Shown: positions 10,201 through 19,930, numbered from the stretch's first letter. The stretch: DNA of 31,523 nt from Mesostigma viride (GCA_009746045.1 RPFO01001174.1:1-31523); one strand, 5' to 3'. Notes: a model not told the origin generated them from the letters alone. Translations and numbers: made by a program.

Positions 10201-11378
10201 CTCCCTGCTGTAAGTGCGCTTGACATCCTTCATCTGGGAGGAGGCGCGCGACTCATCATCGTGCATCCACGCGTCCACTATCGCGTCAATCACGAATTGC
10301 GGCAAAGGGCGCCCCTTGCGAGCCTGCGCGTGTCTGAGGTAGTCCAACTTCTGCTGCCTTCGTATCGCGCGAATTCCGCGAATCTTCTTGGCGTCCATCC
10401 CCGTCAGGTTCTCCAACTCCGCGGCCGAAAACTCCTTCTCCAAGTCGTCACCACAGTAAAGCGTGGACATCAGCACCATCCTGACGTCTCTGTCTGCGTC
10501 GCTTTTGGTCAGACCATCAAAAAAGCCGTTAATCCGAGCCACCCAGAACCTGTTCAGTTCTGCCATCCGCTCCTGATTGTAAAGCTTTTTCGCCTCCTCA
10601 TGATACTTCCCGTGACCTAGTTCAGCGGCCCTAGAGTTAAAGCCAGCAATCATCTGGTCGAAAGCCGGCCCCCGCCCCTCGGGTTTTGTCATCGCCTGAG
10701 CCGCTTCAAACGCCTGGTCAGCGAAATATTCCCCAATAACCCTCTTTGATTTCGAGTATTCTCCCGGCCGCTTGACTTCCTTGGCTTCAGGCTGCGCTGG
10801 ATTCTGGTTCTCATCTCCGAAAACCCTTTTTGCGCCAGTTGACTGCTTCGTCCCGGTGTTCAACTTAATTGCACTGAATCCTGGACGACCGGACGCAAGG
10901 GCGAAAACTCCCACCCGTTCGCGTGCTGCATGCCATGACGACCGGCACAACGAAATCCATGCAAATCGAGTATCGTTGGGAAAAGCGACAATTACAGACA
11001 AAGTTCGAAAGTGTATCATTTTTTACCACGATTGGGGTCTAGCTGCAGCTAGACCCTTAGAGGGGCTTTTTCCGTTAGACGAAAAGATTACCTGATGTGG
11101 TGAACTTAGCATACCCCGACCAAGATTGGGGTCTCGCTGCAGCTAGACCCTTCATTGCGGCGTGCGATTGTTAAATCACAGACTTCTGATTCATTAATTT
11201 TATAGCAACCATAAAGAGGGTCTAGCTGCAGCGAGACCCTTGAATTTAAGCTATTGCTTGTGGTTATAAATGGTCTAGCTGCAGAGAGACCCCAATAAGG
11301 ACGAAAAGATTTCAGGTTTTCCTCACCTTCGCGGCTCATTCTCTTATTAGTTCTCCCAGAACACTCAGATACCTGCAT
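7292..11378 (-). CDS. Four-exon transposase-like protein with cysteine clusters
   Basis: Exons by frame and GT-AG boundaries: 11378-11327, 10925-9454, 9299-8523 and 8038-7292, giving about 1015 residues. Residues 315-378 form a zinc-binding-like cluster (CxC at 332-334, then C350, C359, C361, C365, C368, C378). A later FCPEESCGIH adds further cysteines. The central domain has GDWAENY with D576, then LYMCSDNCAVQFKSRYV with D661, then EQHGKGEVDGQGAK with E702 and D704. That spacing fits an RNase-H-fold DDE/D nuclease. The pattern D-x-x-ENY, SDN-x-x-x-QFK, HGKG-x-x-DG-x-G is one I know from uncharacterised, repeat-encoded animal proteins. The C-terminal exon opens with RRYSCYCPPCLAGRFEGC, another cysteine knot. 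Frames stay open through all exons, so this copy may be functional. All three introns hold palindrome copies. The first exon (17 codons) is the least certain; transposase function is inferred. Confidence 0.75.
8110..8362. repeat. 79-bp tandem repeat, each unit carrying one palindrome
   Basis: Palindrome copies start at 8110, 8183, 8262 and 8341. The last three lie in almost identical 79-bp units, marked by CAAGTGATCGAAATTCGACA at 8240 and 8319, with a slightly diverged copy at 8161. The first copy lies in a related, shorter unit. Sequence conservation between units implies recent amplification inside the intron. Confidence 0.85.
8428..8449. repeat. 22-bp palindrome copy in intron 3
   Basis: GGGTCTCTCTGCAGAGATACC is the best-paired copy in this intron. 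It lies about 75 bp inside the donor. Confidence 0.75.
9300..9453 (-). other. Intron 2 of the transposase gene
   Basis: The donor is GTGAGT (9453 down) after GVR and the acceptor is AAACAG before GGCGAG at 9299, in phase 0. An alternative acceptor at GAGTTGCAG would give an in-frame stop. One palindrome copy lies at 9376-9397. Confidence 0.75.
10926..11326 (-). other. Intron 1 of the transposase gene with four palindromes
   Basis: The donor GTGAGG follows GCCGCGAAG, and the acceptor CATGCAG precedes CACGCG at 10925. The split codon (phase 1) rejoins to Ala and keeps the frame. Palindromes start at 11035, 11129, 11218 and 11271. Confidence 0.6.
11035..11292. repeat. Cluster of four 22-bp palindromes
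   Basis: Copies at 11035-11056 (a perfect palindrome with GGGTCTAGCTG half-sites), 11129-11150, 11218-11239 and 11271-11292. The spacing is irregular (94, 89 and 53 bp), and the intervening sequences are not similar by eye. Confidence 0.85.
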
Positions 11379-12116
11379 GGCGAGAATAACAAAAATAACA
11401 CAGTAGCATTGATAAAATTGTTTATCAGAAAATATATATACTAATTACAGTATATTTTGCAAAAGATTTTATAATATATTGTGAATAGCATGGTTAAATT
11501 CCACATACTTTAATAATATGGTATGTTAAAGTATATAGAATCATTATTTAGTAAATGATTTACAAGAAAAAGTGGTATAGACTATTATTATTATATAGTT
11601 CGGCAATCTATGATAGTAAGACATACCGGATGTCAGGTTTATCAGCGGCCTCCAGGGCTATAGCGTCTCGCTGCAGCGTGACCGTTTGGTGCTATGACTG
11701 ATTTCAGTAGATGTGCAGAAAAAAATTTATTTCCATGACCACACCAGGAATCGAACCCAGAACCTCATTGTACATTTCTGCATGGTAACGATGTCAGCCA
11801 AACATCCGAATGTTCCCAGGTAAATGGGCTGGAGGTCGTCTCTTTTTATACCTGCGGCCACAAGCACGGGTGACGGCATATTGGATGTCGTCCAATCCGC
11901 TAGCTTGGTTCCAAAAGATGGGATCGAGCTTTTGCACCAGCGCCGCGCTTCCAGTTTTCAGTTCCGTGGGGAGGAACGAGGATGCCACGTTTCCAATTTT
12001 TTCAATACCGTTCAGCCCTGTGACGCCGCGTCCGGTTTGCGAATTGCGACCGTCCCATCGCCCATCGAAAAAGAAGCGCAGCCGCAGAGAGACCCCATAG
12101 CTAATAGTAACCAGCT
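11379..12116. other. AT-rich spacer upstream of the transposase gene
   Basis: Nothing coding was seen. 11380-11620 is very AT-rich with repeated TATA-like words and could include the promoter of the minus-strand gene. A decayed palindrome copy lies near 11663-11683, and a half copy (CCGCAGAGAGACCCC) near 12078-12092. A tRNA-like element sits between them. Confidence 0.4.
11729..11812 (-). repeat. tRNA-like sequence, possible SINE head
   Basis: On the minus strand TGGCTGACATCGTTACC resembles an A box, and GGGTTCGATTCC lies at a tRNA-like distance downstream as a B box. The T stem CTGGG/CCTGG can pair with two wobbles. The acceptor and anticodon stems do not form properly, so this is a tRNA-derived remnant and not a tRNA gene. 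Confidence 0.45.
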
Positions 12117-12285
12117 GCAACCGTTTGCATGCTACCTGCTTTTTTACAACATCGCTTTGCTACCTGTGCATAACGAAAGGAAATCGGTCTTCAAGCAATT
12201 AAGGCAATCGGTCTTCATTTTCCCGCATAAAGAAAAAAGGTGAGCTTTTGCCGCATCGTGGATGGTAGGCTGACAAACTGCGTTC
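12117..12285 (+). repeat. Direct repeat, copy 1
   Basis: Shares GTTTGCATGCTACCTGC, a GCTACCTG...GCATAACGA block and CTTTTGCCGCA(T/A)CGTGGATGG with 12703-12845, in the same order and orientation. The two copies have diverged by substitutions and short indels. Confidence 0.75.
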
Positions 12286-12702
12286 TATCAAAAACGGCAA
12301 CTAAACAGCGCATGCACGCCGACGACACAGTTAGCCAGCTGGGCGAAGACATGTCCTTGCTGCCATCGCAAGAAACTCTATGTTGCAGCAAGAGTGATAA
12401 AAATGTCTGGCTTCCTTCTTTTCGTTGCTAGCTAAACCCTGCAGACATCTCGGTAGAGTCAGCTAAGCCGATCCTAATCCACATCTGGCATCCATCCCTT
12501 TAGTCTAGTTGCCATGGAGCGTTTCTTGGTCTCGCACATGTCGATCATGGTGGTGCTAGGCTTTCACTTGGGTCACCCTTTCCATGTTTGCTATGCCTTT
12601 GGTCTGGTTAGGTTGTAGGTGTAGATGTGCACATACTGCATTTGCTGCGTTTCTAATCGGTGCTCCTGTTTGATGCTTTTTTTCCCCTTCATATCGTTTC
12701 GA
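12286..12702. other. Spacer between the direct repeats
   Basis: No gene, RNA or repeat family was recognised in this stretch. Confidence 0.4.
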
Positions 12703-12845
12703 CGTTTGCATGCTACCTGCCGGATTATAACATCGGACGTTGCTACCTGCCTGCATAACGATAGTTTGCAAGAAATCTTCATTTTGCCGAAACACAAAAA
12801 AAGGTGATCTTTTGCCGCAACGTGGATGGTAGGCTGACTAAAATT
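12703..12845 (+). repeat. Direct repeat, copy 2, abutting the satellite
   Basis: Second copy of the 12117-12285 repeat. Its end, GTAGGCTGACTAAAATT, runs directly into the first unit of the 30-bp minisatellite. Copy 1 instead continues into unrelated sequence. Confidence 0.75.
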
Positions 12846-14892
12846 GTGCTGCTACGTATCAATACATGTGGGGGGGTGCTGCTACGTATCAATACATGTG
12901 GGGGGGTGCTGCTACGTATCAATACATGTGGGGGGGTGCTGCTACGTATCAATACATGTGGGGGGGTGCTGCTACGTATCAATACATGTGGGGGGGTGCT
13001 GCTACGTATCAATACATGTGGGGGGGTGCTGCTACGTATCAATACATGTGGGGGGGTGCTGCTACGTATCAATACATGTGGGGGGGTGCTGCTACGTATC
13101 AATACATGTGGGGGGGTGCTGCTACGTATCAATACATGTGGGGGGGTGCTGCTACGTATCAATACATGTGGGGGGGTGCTGCTACGTATCAATACATGTG
13201 GGGGGGTGCTGCTACGTATCAATACATGTGGGGGGGTGCTGCTACGTATCAATACATGTGGGGGGGTGCTGCTACGTATCAATACATGTGGGGGGGTGCT
13301 GCTACGTATCAATACATGTGGGGGGGTGCTGCTACGTATCAATACATGTGGGGGGGTGCTGCTACGTATCAATACATGTGGGGGGGTGCTGCTACGTATC
13401 AATACATGTGGGGGGGTGCTGCTACGTATCAATACATGTGGGGGGTGCTGCTACGTATCAATACATGTGGGGGGGTGCTGCTACGTATCAATACATGTGG
13501 GGGGGTGCTGCTACGTATCAATACATGTGGGGGGGTGCTGCTACGTATCAATACATGTGGGGGGGTGCTGCTACGTATCAATACATGTGGGGGGGTGCTG
13601 CTACGTATCAATACATGTGGGGGGGTGCTGCTACGTATCAATACATGTGGGGGGTGCTGCTACGTATCAATACATGTGGGGGGGTGCTGCTACGTATCAA
13701 TACATGTGGGGGGGTGCTGCTACGTATCAATACATGTGGGGGGGTGCTGCTACGTATCAATACATGTGGGGGGGTGCTGCTACGTATCAATACATGTGGG
13801 GGGGTGCTGCTACGTATCAATACATGTGGGGGGTGCTGCTACGTATCAATACATGTGGGGGGGTGCTGCTACGTATCAATACATGTGGGGGGGTGCTGCT
13901 ACGTATCAATACATGTGGGGGGGTGCTGCTACGTATCAATACATGTGGGGGGGTGCTGCTACGTATCAATACATGTGGGGGGGTGCTGCTACGTATCAAT
14001 ACATGTGGGGGGTGCTGCTACGTATCAATACATGTGGGGGGGTGCTGCTACGTATCAATACATGTGGGGGGGTGCTGCTACGTATCAATACATGTGGGGG
14101 GGTGCTGCTACGTATCAATACATGTGGGGGGGTGCTGCTACGTATCAATACATGTGGGGGGGTGCTGCTACGTATCAATACATGTGGGGGGGTGCTGCTA
14201 CGTATCAATACATGTGGGGGGGTGCTGCTACGTATCAATACATGTGGGGGGGTGCTGCTACGTATCAATACATGTGGGGGGGTGCTGCTACGTATCAATA
14301 CATGTGGGGGGGTGCTGCTACGTATCAATACATGTGGGGGGGTGCTGCTACGTATCAATACATGTGGGGGGGTGCTGCTACGTATCAATACATGTGGGGG
14401 GGTGCTGCTACGTATCAATACATGTGGGGGGGTGCTGCTACGTATCAATACATGTGGGGGGGTGCTGCTACGTATCAATACATGTGGGGGGGTGCTGCTA
14501 CGTATCAATACATGTGGGGGGTGCTGCTACGTATCAATACATGTGGGGGGGTGCTGCTACGTATCAATACATGTGGGGGGGTGCTGCTACGTATCAATAC
14601 ATGTGGGGGGTGCTGCTACGTATCAATACATGTGGGGGGGTGCTGCTACGTATCAATACATGTGGGGGGGTGCTGCTACGTATCAATACATGTGGGGGGG
14701 TGCTGCTACGTATCAATACATGTGGGGGGGTGCTGCTACGTATCAATACATGTGGGGGGTGCTGCTACGTATCAATACATGTGGGGGGGTGCTACGTATC
14801 AATACATGTGGGGGGGTGATGCTACGTATCAATACATGTGGGGGGTGATGCTACGTACGTATCAATACATGTGGGGGGTGCTGCTACGTATC
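12846..14892. repeat. 30-bp minisatellite, about 68 copies
   Basis: The unit is GTGCTGCTACGTATCAATAC followed by ATGTGGGGGG. Successive units are identical apart from the length of the G run (five or six to seven G) and small changes at the right end, such as GTGATG for GTGCTG. Because 30 is divisible by three, all forward frames stay open for long stretches, giving false proteins of more than 600 residues. The length changes in the G run switch those frames. The near-perfect homogeneity points to recent expansion. Confidence 0.97.
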
Positions 14893-16015
14893 ATTTATTT
14901 ATTCATGCCATCACCCCCCCACATTTAATTATTAATGCCAGCACCCCCCAACATTCATTTATTCATGCCATCACACCCCCACATTCTTTTATTCATGGCA
15001 GCACCCCCCCACATTTATTTATTCATGCCATCACACCCCCACATTTAATGATTAATGCCAGCACCCCCCAACATTCATTTATTCATGCCATCACACCCCC
15101 ACATTCTTTTATTCATGGCAGCACCCCCCACATTTATTTATTCATGCCATCACCCCCCCACATTCATTTATTCATGGCAGCACCCCCCCACATTTATTTA
15201 TTCATGCCATCACCCCCCCACATTTAATTATTAATGCCAGCACCCCCCAACATTCATTTATTCATGCCATCACACCCCCACATTCTTTTATTCATGGCAG
15301 CACCCCCCCACATTTATTTATTCATGCCATCACACCCCCACATTTAATGATTAATGCCAGCACCCCCCAACATTCATTTATTCATGCCATCACCCCCCAC
15401 ATTCTTTTATTCATGCCATCACACCCCCACATTTATTTATTCATGCCATCACCCCCCCACATTTAATTATTAATGCCAGCACCCCCCAACATTCATTTAT
15501 TCATGCCATCACACCCCCACATTCTTTCATTCATGGCAGCACCCCCCACATTTATTTATTCGTGCCATCACCCCCCCACATTCTTTTATTCATGGCAGCA
15601 CCCCCCACATTTATTTATTCATGCCATCACCCCCCACATTCTTTTATTCATGGCAGCACCCCCCACATTTATTTATTCATGCCATCACCCCCCCACATTT
15701 AATTATTAATGCCAGCACCCCCCAACATTCATTTATTCATGCCATCACACCCCCACATTCTTTTATTCATGGCAGCACCCCCCCACATTTATTTATTCAT
15801 GCCATCACACCCCCACATTTAATTATTAATGCCAGCACCCCCCAACATTCATTTATTCATGCCATCACACCCCCACATTCTTTTATTCATGGCAGCACCC
15901 CCCCACATTCTTTTATTCATGGCAGCACCCCCCAACATTCATTTATTCATGCCATCACACCCCCACATTCTTTTATTCATGGCAGCACCCCCCCACATTT
16001 ATTTATTCATGCCAT
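14893..16015. repeat. Second minisatellite with a 120-bp higher-order repeat
   Basis: Monomers of about 30 bp carry a C run followed by ACATT and an AT-rich tail (TTTATTCATG). Four monomer variants recur in a fixed order, so that 14941-15000 is repeated exactly at 15061-15120, 120 bp later. The block GCAGCACCCCCCCACAT is the reverse complement of the junction of two units in the first array. The two arrays are therefore related and point towards each other. The array ends where GCCAT meets CCTAGAAC near 16015. Confidence 0.95.
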
Positions 16016-16233
16016 CCTAGAACATCGTGCAAATGGCACTTTAGGGCGGCGTAGCCCAGGCTCGCCTCATGAGCCGTCAGCAACAGTAACTTAATTGCTA
16101 CTTAACTTAACGAACTAGAAATGGCCATACAAAACTGGCCAACTAATTCTAACTCATGGAACCGGTCCAGCCCAAGGCCCACCGTCCCGTAGTACCACTC
16201 ACATAGCGGCGTTCATTCTCATCTGTTATAAAG

Positions 16234-16258
16234 AATCGGTGTTCTCTGAACGTAGTTT
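16234..16258 (+). repeat. Core C, copy 1 (centre of a palindrome)
   Basis: An asymmetric 25-bp sequence starting AATCGGTG, with an internal dyad GTTC-TCT-GAAC, ending GTAGTTT. Here both flanks are A ends in inverted orientation. Confidence 0.9.
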
Positions 16259-16532
16259 CTTTATAACAGATGAGAATGAACGCCGCTATGTGAGTGGTAC
16301 TACGGGACGGTGGGCCTTGGGCTGGACCGGTTCCATGAGTTAGAATTAGTTGGCCAGTTTTGTATGGCCATTTCTAGTTCGTTAAGTTAAGTAGCAATTA
16401 AGTTACTGTTGCTGACGGCTCATGAGGCGAGCCTGGGCTACGCCGCCCTAAAGTGCCATTTGCACGATGTTCTAGGTCTCTTTTTCTTGTAATCGGATGT
16501 ATGGGGTATGGGTATGGCGGATTACAAGAAAT

Positions 16533-16536
16533 TTAA
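16533..16536. repeat. TTAA target duplication, left
   Basis: TTAA immediately before the GGGGAGGTGTGCC end of the insertion. The matching copy is at 18825-18828. The uninterrupted module has a single TTAA at 21423-21426. Confidence 0.85.
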
Positions 16537-17051
16537 GGGGAGGTGTGCCACCAAAACCCCCCAAAACTGGAATACACTTGTTTCAATATGAATTCAATTG
16601 AATTATGCCCAGCCATGATTAGGGGCCCTAAATAACATGTTTAGTGAGTTATCCATGCATTCATTGATGGTTCTACCCCCAACCACGCGCCGGTATCGCG
16701 CTAAAAATAGAAAAAGACGCTAATTAGGGCACAGTATGCCCCAGCCAATGCACACATCAATTCAGGCCAGCCATGATATTTTCCAAGCAGGTCGTGGGTG
16801 GCCAAAAATTAGAGCCACTCACAACCCATATCTGACATGCTTTAGAATTTTTATTCTCTTGCAAGTACAAAAACGCTGTTTTTCACACATGCCAAAAATA
16901 ATAAAATATCAAACACATGTGAAATGGGCCAAACATGATATTTAAAATTCCATTAGTCATCGACACACACGCTCGCAAAATCTGGCTGCATTTGGACAAG
17001 CGGTGTGGAAGTTATAGTCTTTGGCAGCATGCCACCTGGGCGTCCATTATA

Positions 17052-17457
17052 CTAGTCACTGTCACTATCACTGCCATCATCACAGTCTTCCCCGCAGCAA
17101 ACTGGGCAGAACCAGTCCCCATCAGGTACGCTGGGCAGGAGAGGGACCGTGCAGCTCAGGTGGAGCCCCCCATCGCACCCGGGTGTGCTGCACAGCAAGA
17201 AAGGGTCATCATCAGATGCATCGGTCTTAGAGCAGCGCAAGCAAGGGATGTGTGCAGTGTCATCATCATCCTCATTGCTGCCCGCCCCCGCCCCCCAGTA
17301 GCAGCCCCCACACCCCATAGTGCACCCCCTTGCTGTAGGTGACCTGGCCCCTCTGGGCATCTACCTTGCCCTCATCCCAGCGATGGCCACGCTTCACATG
17401 CCACGCCCGGGCTGCCTCAGCCTTGTACTCTAGCGTCTTCTTGACCACTCAGTAACC
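17052..17457 (-). pseudogene. PHD-finger protein fragment inside the TTAA element
   Basis: On the minus strand, 17300-17052 encodes an acidic stretch followed by a PHD zinc finger. The visible pattern is IPCLRCSKTD, then PFLLCSTPGCDGGLHLSC, then VPDGDWFCPVCC, which gives the expected Cys4-His-Cys3 order. It ends in a Ser/Asp tail and a TAG at 17052. PHD fingers usually bind histone H3 tails in chromatin regulators. Upstream, 17457-17300 reads in another frame as VKKTLEYKAEAARAWHVKRG and continues DEGKVDAQRGQVTYSKGVHY. It follows an acceptor-like TTACTGAG. The two frames meet in a G-rich run near 17290-17310, so a small indel or a cryptic intron separates them. This looks like host exons captured by the transposon, and expression is unknown. 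Confidence 0.7.
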
Positions 17458-17460
17458 AAG

Positions 17461-18824
17461 TTAACACAAATACACTTTACATGCCATCCAACATGCATTA
17501 AATACATGCTGAATATGTTATGAAGTACACAGGGTTGGCCACACACCTCATACCCCTTAACCGTCCCTCGAGCATGGCCAGACTTATCAGCATGTGAATA
17601 GCAATAATGATGATGGCACTAAAATGCCTTACCAGCATTTTCTATGTTTCTCCCAGATTAGAGTGTAAGGTTGATGCCAACCAAGCTAATCAACACAGCA
17701 ACAACTCCTGAACTGCCCTACCTGAGATGGGCAACAAACTGGAACTATGGAGGGCAAGGAACCAAGGAGATCATGGCATACAAAGCTTGCATGCAGTCAA
17801 CCATGGTTGGCTCAGCACATTGCAGTCTTTTCACATGATGATATCAAGGGAAAGCTCAAATAAACCAATGGTGGTAGCTATCTACATGCAGTCACACAAA
17901 TGCAATATCTCCAACATGATCGTCAATAAACTCTTCCTCCCCTGCACGATAAAATGGAAAGAAACCATTGGCGGCCCTCCAGCGCATGAGCGCTGTGATG
18001 CCGCTGCGAAGAGAGGGTGCGTCACTCTCACACAACAAGAAGCGTCCATACGCACAACATCCTTGCCAGAACACGTTTTATGAAATGCCTTAAACCTTCC
18101 CGAGAAGATATAGGCTTCGACTGAAGCGGCCCTGACCACGACGTCAGCGTAAACAATCTAAATCTGCCAGGTATTCGACAACACCACGGCAAGCAACGGC
18201 GAGCTAGCTGGCGGAAACTGCCCAAAAAGAACGAAAAAAACTTCGAACGATGAGCTCATAGAAGAAAGAACTGATAGCACATAACATTCGCGACAAATCT
18301 ATACCTGTCCCTCGCAGATCCCTCGCCCAGGCGCGCAACAACGGCCGTTCTTCCATGGAAGGTTCCGACATGCACTGCGCAGGCCTGAAGAATTACTTAC
18401 CGAGAATAGCCGAAAATGTAGCAAAAAGCACCAGTTTGGTTTGGAATTCAATGCTACCGATATTAATGCATCGTTTACGGTCAAAAAGCCCCCCAAAACT
18501 GCGAATTCGCTGCCGCTATCACGATTTCTATTTTATTCCGCGCGACCAAAAAATGCAGTTTACCCCCCATGCCGATGGCAGTAAAAGAAAGCAGCGATAT
18601 TGTAAACCAGCAACTTGCCGCCACAACCCAACATCGTTAAATCATCGTCTCCAACATTCGAGCATTTTTTTTGCATTTCTCTAGCCCTACATTGCTAGTT
18701 TCGCCTAAACGCAGTCGCCATGGCCACTTCCGCAAGGGATGCGCGCACCGTGCACCCACTTTTCACTTCACGGCGGTACCGCGAATATTTTTGGCGCCAA
18801 AAAATTCGGCGGGCGCACGTCCCC
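17461..18824. other. Non-coding remainder of the TTAA element
   Basis: No gene recognised. The sequence before the PHD exon on the minus strand may be captured intron. CCCCCCAAAACTG occurs near both ends (16557 and 18488), a possible subterminal motif. Confidence 0.4.
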
Positions 18825-18828
18825 TTAA
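18825..18828. repeat. TTAA target duplication, right
   Basis: TTAA immediately after ...CACGTCCCC, the right end of the insertion, and before TGCTGCCC of the module. Confidence 0.85.
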
Positions 18829-18901
18829 TGCTGCCCTAATCGCGTCAGCCTTTTGGCTGGCGGTGGCCGATTAGAGATGGCGCGTGACTGACATAGCTTG
18901 A

Positions 18902-18917
18902 ACAGTCACGTGACTGT
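18902..18917. promoter_or_regulatory. 16-bp palindrome with CACGTG core
   Basis: ACAGTCACGTGACTGT is a perfect palindrome around an E-box/G-box core, 68 bp before a TATA box. bHLH and bZIP factors bind such cores. It is copied in the inverted module near 21334-21349. Confidence 0.5.
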
Positions 18918-18984
18918 GAAAAAGAAATTGAAATTACCCTCGTCGGTTTTCTCCCCGCAGCTGGGTTCTTGGCCGACGAGAGAC

Positions 18985-19122
18985 TATAAAATACTTCGCG
19001 TTTGCCTGCGCGTGGCACCTGTACGGAACTCTGAAGCCATGAGTAAGATTTCCGTGCCACGCTGCAGTGCCTACCGCTTTGCTGCGGAATGTCGCAGCAG
19101 GGTTGCAGTTCCTGACTGCTGA
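18985..19122 (+). promoter_or_regulatory. TATA box followed by a short first-exon candidate
   Basis: TATAAAATA at 18985-18993 is followed 46 bp later by an ATG at 19039. The frame is only 27 codons (to 19122), but ATGA-GTAAGA at 19039-19046 also matches a 5' splice site. This looks like the promoter and start of a gene whose body was not retained in the module. The inverted module carries the same sequence on the other strand. Confidence 0.35.
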
Positions 19123-19905
19123 CTGCCGAAGGAAGGGTGGTCGGGTTACTTTTAGTGGGCATTGTGATGGACGACAAGTCTGTCGGCCCTCGCGTAAGTA
19201 GAAAAATATTTACCAGCATCCGCTCTTATGGGTGCGTGAGGTCTCGGGAATGTGGTGGGGACGAATTCCGGAATTATGCAATATTTCGATTCAGACCGAG
19301 ACTTAAGGGGCCAGTTTAACAGACGGACCTGGGCCGGGCAGGACCAAATATTTTGGCCGGCCCAGTTGCGCTTGCGCTTTATCGGCCGCTGGGGTGTGTG
19401 ATGAGAGCCTGCTCATCAACTAAAACCTGAAATATGGAAAGTTACTCCCCCAGGTGACAACGTTGACAGTAATCGAGATATGGTGGCATCGGGTGACGTC
19501 CTACAAGTTGTCGTCACGTTAGGGCGGCACTGGCCTTTGAGGGAGGTCCGTGATCGTTAAACGAGGCGTCTTCTTCCTTGTCTTTGCGTGCACATTCAAC
19601 ACCCTCTTTTACTGGCCGAGGGTGGAAGGCTGGGGGGGCCCTGCAAAGGGTTATCGTGCATGAGGCTCGCTACAGCCGCCGGCGATTGTAATGGTCGTGA
19701 CCGTTGCGGCAGGGCAGCCTCGGGAGCCACTGAGCGAAAGTGGTTGGCGGAGCTTTGGAGATAAAGCACCAGGAAAGGGGGTTGGGTAACGAGAACTACA
19801 ATCAATGATGAAATGGGTGCAGCGTGGCAGGCTCACTCATGGGTTCTGTAATTGCCCACTTATTGTTTTAATCAAATGTTGGTGGATTGGTAATAGTGGG
19901 AATAG

Positions 19906-19930
19906 AATCGGTGTTCTCTGAACGTAGTTT
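19906..19930 (+). repeat. Core C, copy 2 (B-C-A junction)
   Basis: Same 25 bases and orientation as copy 1, but flanked by the B end on the left and the A end on the right, as expected for a head-to-tail or circle-type junction. Confidence 0.9.

Larger units (their letters stand above)
16537..18824. mobile_element. 2288-bp TTAA-flanked DNA transposon, non-autonomous
   Basis: The ends are GGGGAGGTGTGCC and, on the other strand, GGGGACGTGCGCC, matching at 11 of 13 positions. TTAA lies on both sides. The same module in inverted orientation at 20345-21700 lacks the insert and has one TTAA, which gives the pre-insertion sequence directly. TTAA preference is known for piggyBac and for Kolobok elements; the GGGG termini do not settle which. 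No transposase is encoded. The insert carries a PHD-finger gene fragment on the minus strand. Confidence 0.8.
16259..19905 (+). mobile_element. Module M, left copy, interrupted by a TTAA insertion
   Basis: Begins CTTTATAACAG (A end) and ends GGGAATAG (B end). Removing 16537-18828 gives a 1355-bp sequence that matches the reverse complement of 20345-21700 nearly base for base. I see no conserved protein in M. A promoter-like part with a TATA box and a 16-bp palindrome lies in 18902-18993. Confidence 0.8.

Noticed and set aside
11729-11812. Functional tRNA gene on the minus strand
   Set aside because: The T arm pairs with wobbles, but the acceptor stem does not form; it is better explained as a tRNA-derived repeat.
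12804-14928. Very long open frames (more than 650 codons) in several frames, reading INTCGGVLLR, YVSIHVGGCC or YQYMWGGAAT repeats
   Set aside because: They are translations of the 30-bp minisatellite. The unit length is a multiple of three, so all forward frames stay open, and frames switch wherever the G run changes length.
12846-16015. CRISPR array
   Set aside because: The repeats are tandem without unique spacers, the setting is eukaryotic and there are no cas genes.
14838-16094. Open frames rich in FIHAITPPHSFIHGSTPPH repeats
   Set aside because: They come from the second satellite; there is no start context, no intron signals and no non-repetitive part.
17727-18083. 118-codon plus-strand frame inside the TTAA element
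   Set aside because: No recognisable motif, no codon-usage signal by eye and no supporting splice or start context.
18845-19219. A 124-codon frame on the minus strand, repeated on the plus strand at 21032-21406
   Set aside because: It is preserved only because the two module arms are nearly identical. It lies opposite a promoter-like sequence and has no protein-like features.
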